From CAYTAP01 sp964435775 (lineage in GTDB: Bacteria; Planctomycetota; Phycisphaerae; Tepidisphaerales; Tepidisphaeraceae), in the NCBI GenBank assembly GCA_964435775.1, contig CAYTAP010000092.1, positions 1-17,164 of the forward strand: DNA of 17,164 nt, read 5' to 3'. A program made the position numbers and the translations under genes. The notes under the pieces were generated by a model. It made no database searches and was not told the origin of the DNA. It saw only the letters and a program-made list of their open reading frames with translations. Below are positions 1 through 7,083 of this stretch, piece after piece. The number at the start of each line of letters is the position of its first letter. The first letter of the stretch is position 1.

Positions 1-254
1 AACTCCGCCAGCACGATGGCATTGGCGCCGAAGGTGTTGGTCTCCACCGCGTCGCATCCGACCGCCAGAAAGCTTTCATGAATCTCCCGGATAATGTCCG
101 GGCGGGTGCGGGTCAGAATCTCGCTGCAATTTTCCAATCCCAGCCAGTCTTTTTGCAGGTCCAGGGAATAGGTATGGATGCTCGTCCCCATCGCGCCATC
201 CAGCACAACAACGCGGCGACGGGCAAGCTCCAGAAAAGGCGTACGATTGGACAC
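1..254 (-). CDS. metH: Methionine synthase (cobalamin-dependent), N-terminal part, cut by window edge
   Basis: The minus frame stays open from a GTG at 254 to the left edge and gives the first 84 residues of a methyltransferase. Residues 19-24 read DGAMGT and residues 71-77 read ETNTFGA, two hallmarks of the homocysteine S-methyltransferase domain that opens MetH. Between them lies a RPDIIREIHESFLAVGCDAV stretch typical of the family. MetH moves a methyl group from methyltetrahydrofolate through cobalamin to homocysteine, making methionine in the cytoplasm. The GTG was chosen because the homology starts directly after it (SNRTPFLELARRR) and an AAGGAA sequence lies about 10-11 nt upstream. The folate, cobalamin and SAM-activation domains would lie outside the window. 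A stand-alone homocysteine methyltransferase cannot be excluded from this fragment alone. Confidence 0.85.
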   Translation of the reverse strand, partial: MSNRTPFLELARRRVVVLDGAMGTSIHTYSLDLQKDWLGLENCSEILTRTRPDIIREIHESFLAVGCDAVETNTFGANAIVLAE

Positions 255-275
255 GATGATTGGTTTCCTTGTGAC

Positions 276-427
276 GGATGCCCCCAAAACGTTCATTGAC
301 CCATGCGGAACGACGGTTTATTTCAACCATCCTTCCATCCGGATGTATTGTTTGTTGAAAAGCCCCGCGCGTCAAGTCCCCCCCGACAAAACAGACCGAT
401 TCGCACACGTGGGATGCCCCCGAAACG
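276..427 (-). repeat. Two-copy 16-nt motif in the metH leader / metH-terC divergent gap
   Basis: The 238-nt gap between the divergent metH and terC-type genes holds the same 16-mer twice in the same orientation, at 276-291 and 412-427. Read toward metH it is CGTTTYGGGGGCATCC, with one mismatch between copies. The proximal copy lies about 22 nt upstream of the metH GTG, within its likely mRNA leader. I do not recognise it as a known riboswitch or operator. I see nothing else definite in this gap. Confidence 0.4.
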
Positions 428-492
428 CGCCGCTATAACCTTCTTCCGCATTTCTACTTGCATCGGCGTCTTTCAGTCGCTACTTGCAGACA

Positions 493-1491
493 ATGCTGAT
501 TTGGATTCTGTTTCTGACCGTCGTTGTAGTGTTGCTCGCGCTCGACCTGGGGGTCTTCCATCGCAAGGACCACGAGATCAAAGTCCGCGAGGCGCTCTTG
601 TGGTCGGCGTTCTGGATCGGGCTGTCGCTCATCTTCAATGTCTTCGTCTATTACGCATACCAACACCATTGGTTGGGGCTGGGGTTACCCAATATCCACT
701 ACCCCAAGGGGCTTAATGGTGGTGATGCCGCCGTGATGTTCTTCACCGGCTATGTCCTGGAAAAGTCACTCAGCGTTGACAACATCTTCATCATCGCACT
801 CATCTTTTCATTCTTTTCCATCGAGGGAAAATATCAGCATCGGATCCTCTTCTGGGGCATTCTGGGCGCCCTCGTCCTTCGCGGCGCGATGATCGGGATC
901 GGCGCCGCCCTCATTGCGCGCTTCGATTTCATCCTCTATATCTTCGGCGTGTTCCTCCTCTACACCGGCTTCAAGATGTTTTTCAGCTCCGAGCAAAAGG
1001 ACCTGAACCAGAACTTCGCCGTGCGGATGGCACAGAAATATCTCCCTGTCACCACGGAACGCGAGGGACACCGCTTCCTGCTGCACCGCGATGGCAAATG
1101 GCTCTTCACCCCGTTCGCACTGGCGTTGGTGGTGGTGGAAACGACTGACCTGGTCTTCGCCGTCGATTCGATCCCCGCCATTTTCGTCGTGACCAAGGAC
1201 CCGTTCCTCGTTTTCAGCAGCAACGTCTGCGCGATCCTCGGCCTGCGAAGCCTCTACTTCGCCCTGGCGGGAATCATGGACAAGTTCCATTACCTCAAGG
1301 CGTCACTGGCGATCATCCTCGCGCTCGTCGGCGCGAAAATGCTCCTGCGTCACTGGCTGGAGGAGGTTGAGGGCCTGAGCTTCTACACCCTCGGCATGAT
1401 CGCCGTGATCCTCGGCACGGGCATCGTCGCCTCCCTCGTCCGCGCCCATCGGATGAAGTTGAAACAAGAGCCGGTCGTTCAGCACGCCTGA
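493..1491 (+). CDS. TerC/Alx-family integral membrane protein (putative manganese/metal exporter)
   Basis: A 332-residue multi-spanning inner-membrane protein of the TerC family. From the ATG at 493, DLGVFHR lies at residues 18-24, GYVLEKSLSVDN at 86-97 and ETTDLVFAVDSIPAIF at about 216-231. The last two carry the conserved membrane aspartates of TerC/Alx proteins. About seven to nine hydrophobic segments are visible. Family members such as E. coli Alx are linked to manganese export, and TerC to tellurite resistance and metal loading of exported enzymes; which applies here is not visible. A TTG at 484 would add three residues, but the ATG at 493 is the more natural start. Neither has a clear Shine-Dalgarno site. 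The next gene, also an ion transporter, starts 114 nt downstream on the same strand. Confidence 0.88.
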   Translation: MLIWILFLTVVVVLLALDLGVFHRKDHEIKVREALLWSAFWIGLSLIFNVFVYYAYQHHWLGLGLPNIHYPKGLNGGDAAVMFFTGYVLEKSLSVDNIFIIALIFSFFSIEGKYQHRILFWGILGALVLRGAMIGIGAALIARFDFILYIFGVFLLYTGFKMFFSSEQKDLNQNFAVRMAQKYLPVTTEREGHRFLLHRDGKWLFTPFALALVVVETTDLVFAVDSIPAIFVVTKDPFLVFSSNVCAILGLRSLYFALAGIMDKFHYLKASLAIILALVGAKMLLRHWLEEVEGLSFYTLGMIAVILGTGIVASLVRAHRMKLKQEPVVQHA

Positions 1492-1605
1492 AACCAGCCA
1501 AGCCACGCGCATGCGGCCGACGGTTGCCATCCCTTGATGCCGCGCGCCAATCCCCTATCCTCCCAAATCTGAAGAAGACGGATTCACTGTTTCCAGGAGC
1601 CCGCC

Positions 1606-2862
1606 GTGCGCAAAGTCTTGCTTTATTCCATCCTTCTCATCGCCGGCCTGATCGGCTCGCAGGTGACCGGGGGATCGGAGAACACGGAAAAAATGGTCGC
1701 CGTGGCGACGATGATCGCCCTGTCGTTCATCATGATCCACGTCGGCTATGAGTTTGAGATCGACAAAAAACGCCCGGGCAAATATGCATGGGATTTCGCG
1801 GTGGCGATGATCGCCGCATCGCTGCCGTGGGTGGGGACGGCGCTCTATTTCGTCTTCGTCATGGGCCCGCGAGGCCAATGGGGGAGCTGGCCGCTCTGGG
1901 AAGGGTCGCTCCTCAAATCGCTTTTCGCCGCCCCCACCAGCGCCGGCGTCCTCTTTTCCATGCTGGCGGCCGCCGGGTTGTCCGCGACATGGGTCTTTCA
2001 AAAGGCGCGCATCCTGGCGATTTTCGACGACCTTGGCACACTCCTGCTCCTCATCCCGCTCAAGATCGCTATCGTCGGCATGCGCTGGCAGTTGATCGTG
2101 GTTGTTCTCATCATCGCGATATTGCTTTGGGTCGCGTGGAAATATCTGCACATCATCCGCTGGCCGGTGCGCTGGCCTTGGGTGGTGGGGTATTCGGTTG
2201 CGATCACCTGCGCCAGTGAGGTGATCTATCTGGTCAGCAAAACGATCGACAGCACAGTGCCGATTCACATCGAGGTGCTGTTGCCGGCGTTTGTCCTGGG
2301 GTGCGTGCTCGCCCGCCCGCACGGGGCCGACCCGCACGTCGATGATGCGCGGGAGGGACATGAGGAGGGACTGGAATCGCCGGTGGAGCAGCGGGTCTCC
2401 ACGATCATCTCGGCGATCTTCATGGTTCTTGTGGGACTCTCCATGCCGGCCGTGTTTGGCGGGGATCACGCCGCCGCATCAACCGACGCGGCTGCCAGCG
2501 CGATGTCGGCCGCCAGCCATTCGCCTTTCCCCGGCTGGTGGATGATCCTGTGGCATGTCCTGGCGGTCACGGCGATCTCCAACATCGGCAAGCTCTTCCC
2601 CACGCTCTGCTACCGAAAGGAAGTCCCCATCCACCAGCGCCTGGCGTTGAGCATCGGCATGTTCCCCCGCGGCGAAGTCGGCGCCGGTGTCCTCGTCATC
2701 GCCCTCGGCTACGGCCTGGGCGGCCCGAGCCTCACCGTCGCGGTCCTCTCCCTGGCATTGAACCTCCTGTGTACGGGTCTGTTCATCATCGTCGTGAAAA
2801 AAATCCTGGCTGGAGGGGGGCCTCAACAGGAAGATGCAATGCCGCAACGAGCAATGGGATGA
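1606..2862 (+). CDS. Cation:proton antiporter family membrane protein
   Basis: A 418-residue polytopic membrane protein that looks like a monovalent cation/proton antiporter of the CPA superfamily. Segments SLFAAPTSAGVLFSMLAAAG (about residues 105-124) and FDDLGTLLLLIPLKI (140-154) recall the unwound-helix and paired-acid regions of CPA antiporters; Asp141-Asp142 are candidate ion-binding acids. A hydrophilic His/Asp/Glu-rich loop lies near residues 240-265, and an Ala/Ser-rich loop near 285-305. The GTG start has an excellent AGGAG site at 1595-1599, 6 nt upstream. Likely role is Na+ or K+/H+ exchange for pH or ion homeostasis; substrate is not deducible. It may share a transcript with the TerC-family gene upstream. 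The protein lacks an obvious C-terminal TrkA-N/RCK domain. Confidence 0.75.
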   Translation: MRKVLLYSILLIAGLIGSQVTGGSENTEKMVAVATMIALSFIMIHVGYEFEIDKKRPGKYAWDFAVAMIAASLPWVGTALYFVFVMGPRGQWGSWPLWEGSLLKSLFAAPTSAGVLFSMLAAAGLSATWVFQKARILAIFDDLGTLLLLIPLKIAIVGMRWQLIVVVLIIAILLWVAWKYLHIIRWPVRWPWVVGYSVAITCASEVIYLVSKTIDSTVPIHIEVLLPAFVLGCVLARPHGADPHVDDAREGHEEGLESPVEQRVSTIISAIFMVLVGLSMPAVFGGDHAAASTDAAASAMSAASHSPFPGWWMILWHVLAVTAISNIGKLFPTLCYRKEVPIHQRLALSIGMFPRGEVGAGVLVIALGYGLGGPSLTVAVLSLALNLLCTGLFIIVVKKILAGGGPQQEDAMPQRAMG

Positions 2863-2925
2863 GCGCTCGCTGAAAGGGTGGATCAGTTGTCGGGCGCAGG
2901 TGACGGTCGCGAGCTTCGTTTCGCC

Positions 2926-3110
2926 GTTGTTCGATCTACGGCCTTTCAATTCTGCGCGGAATCGAATCCCGGAATCGAACCACAGATGAACACGGATAAA
3001 CACGGATGGAGAAAACCCGCGTTTATCTGTGTTTAGCTGAGTTCATCTGTGGTTCATTCTCTTGTGATTTTGCGCAGCAGCAGAGAATTGAAAGGCCCTG
3101 TTGTTCGATC
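2926..3110. mobile_element. MITE-like element 1 (shared terminal repeats, ACCACAGATG-type palindromic core)
   Basis: An 11-bp direct repeat, GTTGTTCGATC, occurs at 2926-2936 and 3100-3110, as a target-site duplication would. Just inside are inverted ends: GGCCTTTCAATTCT at 2940-2953 and its exact reverse complement at 3083-3096. The centre is a second, nested palindrome: GAACCACAGATGAAC (2977-2991) against GTTCATCTGTGGTTC (3041-3055), with partly matching ACGGATAAACACGG and GTTTATCTGTGTTT inside. The core resembles a dispersed repeat common in environmental bacterial genomes. No transposase ORF is present, so it would be non-autonomous. It fills most of the 318-nt gap between the antiporter and the DUF4926 gene, and its stem could also stop transcription. 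Confidence 0.6.
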
Positions 3111-3180
3111 CGCGTGGATTGTTCCAACCGGACAGAACGTGCTAAGATTGGTCAGTTGCTATGTGCTGTAGGAGTCATCC

Positions 3181-3408
3181 ATGACGCCACCCAAGGACAC
3201 CCTTCATCTGCTCGACGTCGTCGCACTCACGGCCGATTGGCCCGATCAGGGGTTGCTGCGCGGTCAAGTCGGCACCGTGGTCGAAATCCTTGCCCCCGGC
3301 GTTTGGGAAATCGAATTCTCCGATGACCAGGGGCGGACCTATGCACAACTGGCCGTCCGCGAAAACCAATTAATGGTTCTTCACTATCACCCGCAACAAG
3401 CGGCTTGA
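3181..3408 (+). CDS. DUF4926 domain protein
   Basis: A 75-residue soluble protein matching the DUF4926 pattern: LLDVVALTADWPDQGLLRGQ, then GTVVEIL, WEIEFSD and QGRTYAQLAVRENQLMVLHY. The domain fills the whole protein and is probably a small beta-barrel. The ATG is preceded by GGAG at 3171-3174 with a 6-nt gap. In other genomes DUF4926 genes often sit beside a DUF6883-type gene; no such partner is seen here. The following gene, 80 nt on, encodes an unrelated membrane protein. Function is unknown; a role as a small partner or antitoxin-like protein is only a guess. Confidence 0.8.
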   Translation: MTPPKDTLHLLDVVALTADWPDQGLLRGQVGTVVEILAPGVWEIEFSDDQGRTYAQLAVRENQLMVLHYHPQQAA

Positions 3409-3488
3409 GTTCCGTGGGTCTGCAGTGGGAGTAATGCACCATTGGGTAACCCATCGAGGGTGTACGCCCGCCTTGAGGATAAAACCAC

Positions 3489-3890
3489 ATGGCCAAGAGC
3501 GCTGATGCATCCGGGAAGGGGAAAAGGTTTGTTCGATGGATTTTGACGGCGGGGCTGTTCTACGTCGGCCTGCTTAAACTGCTCACATCCTCATCAGTGC
3601 TCTGCATGCCCGGCTGCATGGTGGGCTACTATCTGTGGGCCGGTGCGTTTTGCGTCCCCGCGCTGGGCTGGGCTCGAAAGCCATTCATCAAGGTTTGCGC
3701 GGCGATCCTGATTCTCATCTCCATGCGCATGGCCCTCACGGACCATTTCGCGGGTAGAGAGCGCCACGACAGGATTCTTCGCGTCAAGTACATGGCCGAG
3801 GGCAGAGCGGAGGCGGAGGCCAAAGCCATCGCCAGCACCCAACCATCCACCGCTCCCACCAGCAACCCCTCGATGCGCGATCATCCGTAA
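3489..3890 (+). CDS. Small hypothetical membrane protein
   Basis: A 133-residue protein I do not recognise. A basic N-terminus (SGKGKRFVR) leads into hydrophobic segments at about residues 17-33, 42-60 and 66-82. A polar, Ala/Glu-rich tail follows, probably with a short coiled coil (RAEAEAKAIA), ending in Ser/Thr/Pro-rich sequence. A CMPGC motif at residues 39-43, plus Cys56 and Cys70, puts four cysteines in or beside the membrane part. The ATG has GAGGA at 3475-3479, 9 nt upstream. It may be cotranscribed with the DUF4926 gene. Real coding status rests on the RBS, the sensible membrane topology and the lack of a better frame. Confidence 0.6.
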   Translation: MAKSADASGKGKRFVRWILTAGLFYVGLLKLLTSSSVLCMPGCMVGYYLWAGAFCVPALGWARKPFIKVCAAILILISMRMALTDHFAGRERHDRILRVKYMAEGRAEAEAKAIASTQPSTAPTSNPSMRDHP

Positions 3891-3938
3891 CATCAGTGTG
3901 TCAGGCCGGCTTTTACAAACGTCGAAAAGCCATTTCTC

Positions 3939-4010
3939 GTAGGGTCCGTGGTACCCCGCGGACCATCTTCTCCGGCGGGACAATGGTCCGCGGGGTACCA
4001 CGGACCCTAC
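3939..4010. repeat. Perfect 28-bp palindrome of the GTAGGGTCCG family
   Basis: The arms 3939-3966 and 3983-4010 are exact reverse complements over 28 bp, separated by 16 nt. They begin GTAGGGTCCGTGGTACC and end with the GGTCCGCGGGG/CCCCGCGGACC unit also seen at 17045-17164. The structure lies between the end of the small membrane gene and the end of the convergent lipoprotein gene. It would form a very strong hairpin on either strand and could act as a bidirectional terminator, although it lacks a clean T-run. It is probably a dispersed chromosomal repeat. Confidence 0.85.
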
Positions 4011-4014
4011 GGAA

Positions 4015-4049
4015 ATTCTTCTCCGCGCTCTTCGCGTCTCTGCGGTGAA
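4015..4049. repeat. Dispersed spacer motif (TTCGCGTCTCTGCGGTGAA type)
   Basis: Directly after the 28-bp palindrome is a CTCCGCGCTCTTCGCGTCTC-type stretch ending TGCGGTGAA. I know this pattern as a widespread non-coding repeat in planctomycetes and other environmental bacteria. A further repeat-like piece, CTGACCACTGGCAACGGACA, follows at about 4101-4120 and extends toward the stop of the lipoprotein gene. No gene is apparent in 3891-4135. Confidence 0.4.
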
Positions 4050-4135
4050 ATGTTGATGTTGCTTGAAGACGACTCCCGTCCCTTTCGATTGCCGCCGCAA
4101 CTGACCACTGGCAACGGACAACGGGCAAGCTTGCC

Positions 4136-4720
4136 TCAATCCCCATCCGCCGCCATCGCCATCCCATTCGGTCTTACGCTCTCCAAACACCGCGCGCTTT
4201 GCGAAAGCTCGCCGGGAACCAAGGGCCGGTTGCGCAAGGACGCCGAATACGCGATCCAGACATCGCGCCCATCGACCATGACATACCCGCGGGCGTGGTG
4301 GTTGTCGGTTTGCGCCTCAAACCATTCCCGACCGTATTTGTCGGTCCATTCCCCTAGAATTTTTCCACCTGGCTTTTTCTTGGCGTACTCATCCCTCGCC
4401 AACCAGACGATCGTTTTGGCCGGTAGCGGCAGAGGCGAGCGCGCGAAAACAACCCCAACCAGCGTCGTCCCGCTGGGACTTTGCCACTGCTGATGTTTAT
4501 AGATCGACCCCTCTTTGAGCGGCAGCGCCTTCCAGTGCTGTGGAAGAGACAGCGAACACTTGAGGTTCGCGTTGGCCGCCATTGGCTCAAGACCGGAGAA
4601 ATCGATCATCGACTGGTGATCGATCAACTGCCGGGCAGCTTTCGGCGGAGTCGTTTGACACGCAACGAGCAAACCGGCCGCGAGCATCGCCAGCGCCGCG
4701 CGCCAATGCCGCCCGCCCAT
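4136..4720 (-). CDS. Predicted lipoprotein of unknown function
   Basis: From the ATG at 4720 the product is 194 residues. It opens with a short basic region (MGGRHWR), a hydrophobic stretch and a lipobox LVAC at residues 18-21, so it should be lipidated and membrane anchored. The mature part has blocks CSLSLPQHWKALPLKEGSIY, TTLVGVVFARSPLPLPAKTI and GEWTDKYGREWFEAQTDNHH, followed by GYVMVDGRDVWIAYSA. This looks like one small alpha/beta domain of the kind seen in uncharacterised periplasmic proteins, but I cannot name a family. An in-frame ATG at 4762 would add 14 mostly charged residues; neither start has a convincing RBS. It lies 204 nt downstream of rpmE on the same strand and converges with the small membrane gene. 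Confidence 0.7.
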   Translation of the reverse strand: MGGRHWRAALAMLAAGLLVACQTTPPKAARQLIDHQSMIDFSGLEPMAANANLKCSLSLPQHWKALPLKEGSIYKHQQWQSPSGTTLVGVVFARSPLPLPAKTIVWLARDEYAKKKPGGKILGEWTDKYGREWFEAQTDNHHARGYVMVDGRDVWIAYSASLRNRPLVPGELSQSARCLESVRPNGMAMAADGD

Positions 4721-4924
4721 CTTTCGAGATTGGTTTCGCTTGCAGCGTTTCGTCCAGTCCATCGCCACTTTCGCGCATCGTACGCCTTGCGTTCCGATCT
4801 GAAAATGACAGATGCGAAGAGGCGTCAAGACATTGACGTTCGATACGCCGACGCCGAATGGCTGGTTCAAAAACAACTTGCGCCCAGCGCCCCGTCGGCG
4901 GATGGAGCAAGCCAACCGCGCGGA

Positions 4925-5161
4925 TCACGCCTTGGCGGCGGCGGCGGTCTTCTGGAAGCTGTACGAGCCGCCGAACTTCTTGCTGAAACGCTCGACTCGG
5001 CCGGCGGTATCCACAAACTTCTGCTTGCCTGTGAAAAAGGGATGGCAGGCCGCGCAGATATCGACATTCAGCGACTTGGCGGTGCTTCGCGTGGTGAACT
5101 GGTTGCCGCAGGCGCAGCGGACGTTGCAGGTCTGATAACGGGGATGAATCTTGGCTTTCAC
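4925..5161 (-). CDS. rpmE: 50S ribosomal protein L31 (zinc-binding type)
   Basis: A 78-residue protein with the full L31 pattern: MKAKIHPRY, FTTRST, LNVDICAACHPFFTGKQKF, VDTAGRVERFSKKF. Cys16, Cys18, Cys36 and Cys39 form the zinc-binding set of the C+ form of L31, which sits on the large ribosomal subunit near the central protuberance. The start is the GTG at 5161, with GGAG 5 nt upstream. Another GTG two codons earlier and an ATG at 5197 are less likely, because the family begins MKAKIHP. The C-terminal tail (GGSYSFQKTAAAAKA) is slightly longer than in many L31 proteins. The protein also serves as a zinc reserve in some bacteria. Confidence 0.96.
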   Translation of the reverse strand: MKAKIHPRYQTCNVRCACGNQFTTRSTAKSLNVDICAACHPFFTGKQKFVDTAGRVERFSKKFGGSYSFQKTAAAAKA

Positions 5162-5348
5162 GATCACTCCATCTTCTTCCAGCGTGCGTCCGGGCAACTG
5201 GCCCGCACGTCAGCCGGAATCATTGAATACGACAATTGCCCTCCCTTGGTTCTCCTTCCAGCCGACAAGCCGGAAAGTTGAACCCACAGGAGCGAAGGGA
5301 AACTGTAAGACGACGACGCCAAAGCGTCAAGCCAGCGAAATTGACTGT

Positions 5349-5458
5349 CAGGGTGATTCAATTCTCTTTGGTAGGGGTGGCTTCAGCCGCCGTCTTCCTC
5401 TAAAACGGCGGCTGAAGCCGCCCCTACGGAAGAGCCATTCGAGAATTGAAAGGCCCTG
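5349..5458. mobile_element. MITE-like element 2 (same ends as element 1, GGCTTCAGCC palindromic core)
   Basis: The right end, 5441-5458, is GAGAATTGAAAGGCCCTG, identical to 3083-3100 of element 1. The left end, 5349-5366, CAGGGTGATTCAATTCTC, is its reverse complement at 15 of 18 positions. The core is a different palindrome: 23-bp arms at 5371-5393 and 5405-5427 with one mismatch, starting GTAGGGG and centred on GGCTTCAGCCGCC. TTGACT flanks at 5341-5346 and 5460-5465 may be remnants of a target duplication. No ORF is present. The element occupies the gap between the divergent rpmE promoter region and the 3' end of the efflux operon. The rest of 5162-5532 holds only the hairpin at 5477-5502 and AT-rich sequence. 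Confidence 0.55.
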
Positions 5459-5476
5459 GTTGACTTGACAAGGGGA

Positions 5477-5502
5477 GCAATCACATGTCGTGATGTAATT
5501 GC
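5477..5502. other. Imperfect hairpin downstream of the efflux operon
   Basis: GCAATCACAT pairs with ATGTAATTGC across a 6-nt loop, 10 bp with one mismatch. It lies 31 nt past the stop of the outer-membrane efflux gene. The minus-strand side is not followed by a clear U-run, so it is a weak terminator candidate or possibly an operator. Confidence 0.3.
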
Positions 5503-5532
5503 TGTAAATAAAATAGCTTATGCGATGAAAGA

Positions 5533-7083
5533 TCAATGGCGTGCTTCGGTTGGTGGCGTCCAGCCCCCGCCGAGGGCTTTGTAGAGCGTGATGAGGTCGG
5601 TGGCGATGAGCTGGCTGCTTTGGACGAGCGCATCTTGGGACGCGAAGAGGGCGCGCTGCGCCGTGAGGACGTTGAGGAAATCCGTTTGACCGTCCGCGTA
5701 GAGCCGCGTGGCGAGGGTGACGGCGCGACGGTTGGCGGCGACGGCGTCGGACAGGGCGCTGTAATGTTCCTGTTCGCGGGAATAGCCGACGAGCGCCGAA
5801 TCCACCTCCTGCAGCGCCGTCAGGATCGCGGCGCGATAGGTCAGCAGCGCCTGTTCCTGAAGGGCATCCTGCACACGGATGTTGGCGCGAATTTTCCCGG
5901 CGTCAAAGAGAGGCCAACTGACCGACGGGCCGACCGACCAGTATCGGTTGCTCCAATTCGTCAAGGAGGAGCCTTTGTTCCCTTGAACGCCCAGCGAGCC
6001 GGTGAGACTGAATCGTGGGAACAGATCGGCCGTGGCGACGCCAATGCGGGCGGTGGCTGAATGAAGTTGAGCCTCGGCCCGACGGATGTCCGGGCGACGG
6101 CGAAGCAGATCGGAGGGCAGACCGATCGGAATGCTCGCAGGGACGACGGGGATCGGCGCGTCGGCATCCAACTCGCTCAAAAGAGTCTGCGGTTGTTGGC
6201 CGAGCAATACGCTGAGGCTGTAGATAGTCTGGCGCGCCATTCCTTGGAGCACGGGAATGGCCGATGCGGTCGTCGCCACCTGCGCCTCGGCATTGGCGAC
6301 ATCCAAACCGCTGGCGAAACCCCCGTTGAAGCGCGTTCGAGTGACGTCGGCCGAGCGTTGCTGGGCGACAAGGTTGTCGCGGGCGATGGCGATCTGCCGC
6401 TGACTGGCGCGCAGCGAGATGTAGTTGATGGCGACCTCCGCCGTCAGAGTGACCATGACATCACGCTGGTCTTCGATACTCGCCTGCAGGTCCGAATTGG
6501 CCGCTTCGATGTCGCGCCGCGTGCCCCCGAAGATGTCCAGTTCCCAGGTTGCGTCCAGTCCCGCTTGGAACAGGTCGCGGGCGCCGCTGGAGGATCCGCC
6601 GCCATTGGGGATTGAACCGGACGCACCGCGGCTGCGGGTGTACGAAGCGCCGGCGTCAACCGACGGCCAGAAGTTGCCGACGATGACATCGCGGGCAGCG
6701 CGCGCCTGGCGGATGCGCGCTTCGGCCTGCTGGAGATCGAGGTTTCCCGCGACGGCGCGTTCGATCAGGGAGGTCAAAAGAGGGTCGTGAAAGTTTGCCC
6801 ACCACTGGACGATGTTTGCATCGGCGCCCTGGGAGAGGGCTTCGCTCGGATGGGTGGTGGGAGTGGTCGTGGGGGATGCCGCCGGCGAGAAGGAAGCGGG
6901 CATCGTCGTTGCCGGTCGATGATAATCCGGCCCGACAGCGCAGCCCGACAAACCGATGCCGATCACGGTCGCCGCAATCCCGCGCGCCCAACGCCTTGCC
7001 ACTACAACAATGCGAGTCGGCTGCGGCCGACCCGCTTGGACGCGTCGCATCCCTGATGATGGTATGTGCATTGACGGTTTCAT
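5533..7083 (-). CDS. NodT/OprM-family outer-membrane efflux lipoprotein (TolC-like channel)
   Basis: A 516-residue protein with an Arg-rich N-terminus, hydrophobic stretch and lipobox LSGC at residues 45-48, followed by CAVGPDYHRP, the signature opening of NodT-type outer-membrane factors. Two outer-membrane efflux protein repeats follow. Conserved pieces include WWANFHDPLL, ATWELDIFGGTRRDIEAA, GLPSDLLRRRPDIRRAEA, SVSWPLFDAGKI and ADGQTDFLNVL. It should trimerise to form the outer-membrane duct for the adaptor and ABC transporter encoded just upstream. The ATG at 7083 overlaps the permease stop by one base (TAATG), so translation is probably coupled. ATGs at 7071 and 7050 are alternatives. 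A longer open frame reaching to 7449 lies inside the permease gene and is not needed. Confidence 0.9.
   Translation of the reverse strand: MKPSMHIPSSGMRRVQAGRPQPTRIVVVARRWARGIAATVIGIGLSGCAVGPDYHRPATTMPASFSPAASPTTTPTTHPSEALSQGADANIVQWWANFHDPLLTSLIERAVAGNLDLQQAEARIRQARAARDVIVGNFWPSVDAGASYTRSRGASGSIPNGGGSSSGARDLFQAGLDATWELDIFGGTRRDIEAANSDLQASIEDQRDVMVTLTAEVAINYISLRASQRQIAIARDNLVAQQRSADVTRTRFNGGFASGLDVANAEAQVATTASAIPVLQGMARQTIYSLSVLLGQQPQTLLSELDADAPIPVVPASIPIGLPSDLLRRRPDIRRAEAQLHSATARIGVATADLFPRFSLTGSLGVQGNKGSSLTNWSNRYWSVGPSVSWPLFDAGKIRANIRVQDALQEQALLTYRAAILTALQEVDSALVGYSREQEHYSALSDAVAANRRAVTLATRLYADGQTDFLNVLTAQRALFASQDALVQSSQLIATDLITLYKALGGGWTPPTEARH

Noticed and set aside
255..492. Manganese (yybP-ykoY), cobalamin or SAM riboswitch in the metH/terC gap
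   Set aside because: Such elements would fit the flanking genes, but I could not find their conserved cores on either strand; only the duplicated 16-mer stands out.
808..1290. Minus-strand open frame of 160 codons inside the TerC-family gene
   Set aside because: Glu/Asp/His-rich antisense of a conserved membrane protein, with no start context or homology.
1555..2469. Long minus-strand open frame (304 codons) opposite the antiporter gene
   Set aside because: Product is His/Asp/Arg-rich and of low complexity, without an RBS or recognisable domain; it is antisense to a clear membrane protein.
4725..4924. Intrinsic terminator after rpmE near GCGCTGGGCGC and GTTTTTG on the minus strand
   Set aside because: The stem is only about 4 bp and the T-run is several bases away; too weak to call.
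4925..5197. Longer L31 starting at the ATG at 5197
   Set aside because: The extra 12 residues are not part of the L31 family, and the GTG at 5161 has GGAG at proper spacing.
5303..5330. Promoter for rpmE (TTGACG with TTACAG on the minus strand)
   Set aside because: The -35 is good but the -10 matches consensus at only two of six positions.
5536..6615. Plus-strand open frames opposite the outer-membrane efflux gene
   Set aside because: Arg/Gly/Asp-rich antisense products typical of GC-rich third-codon bias; the minus strand carries the conserved NodT/OprM protein.
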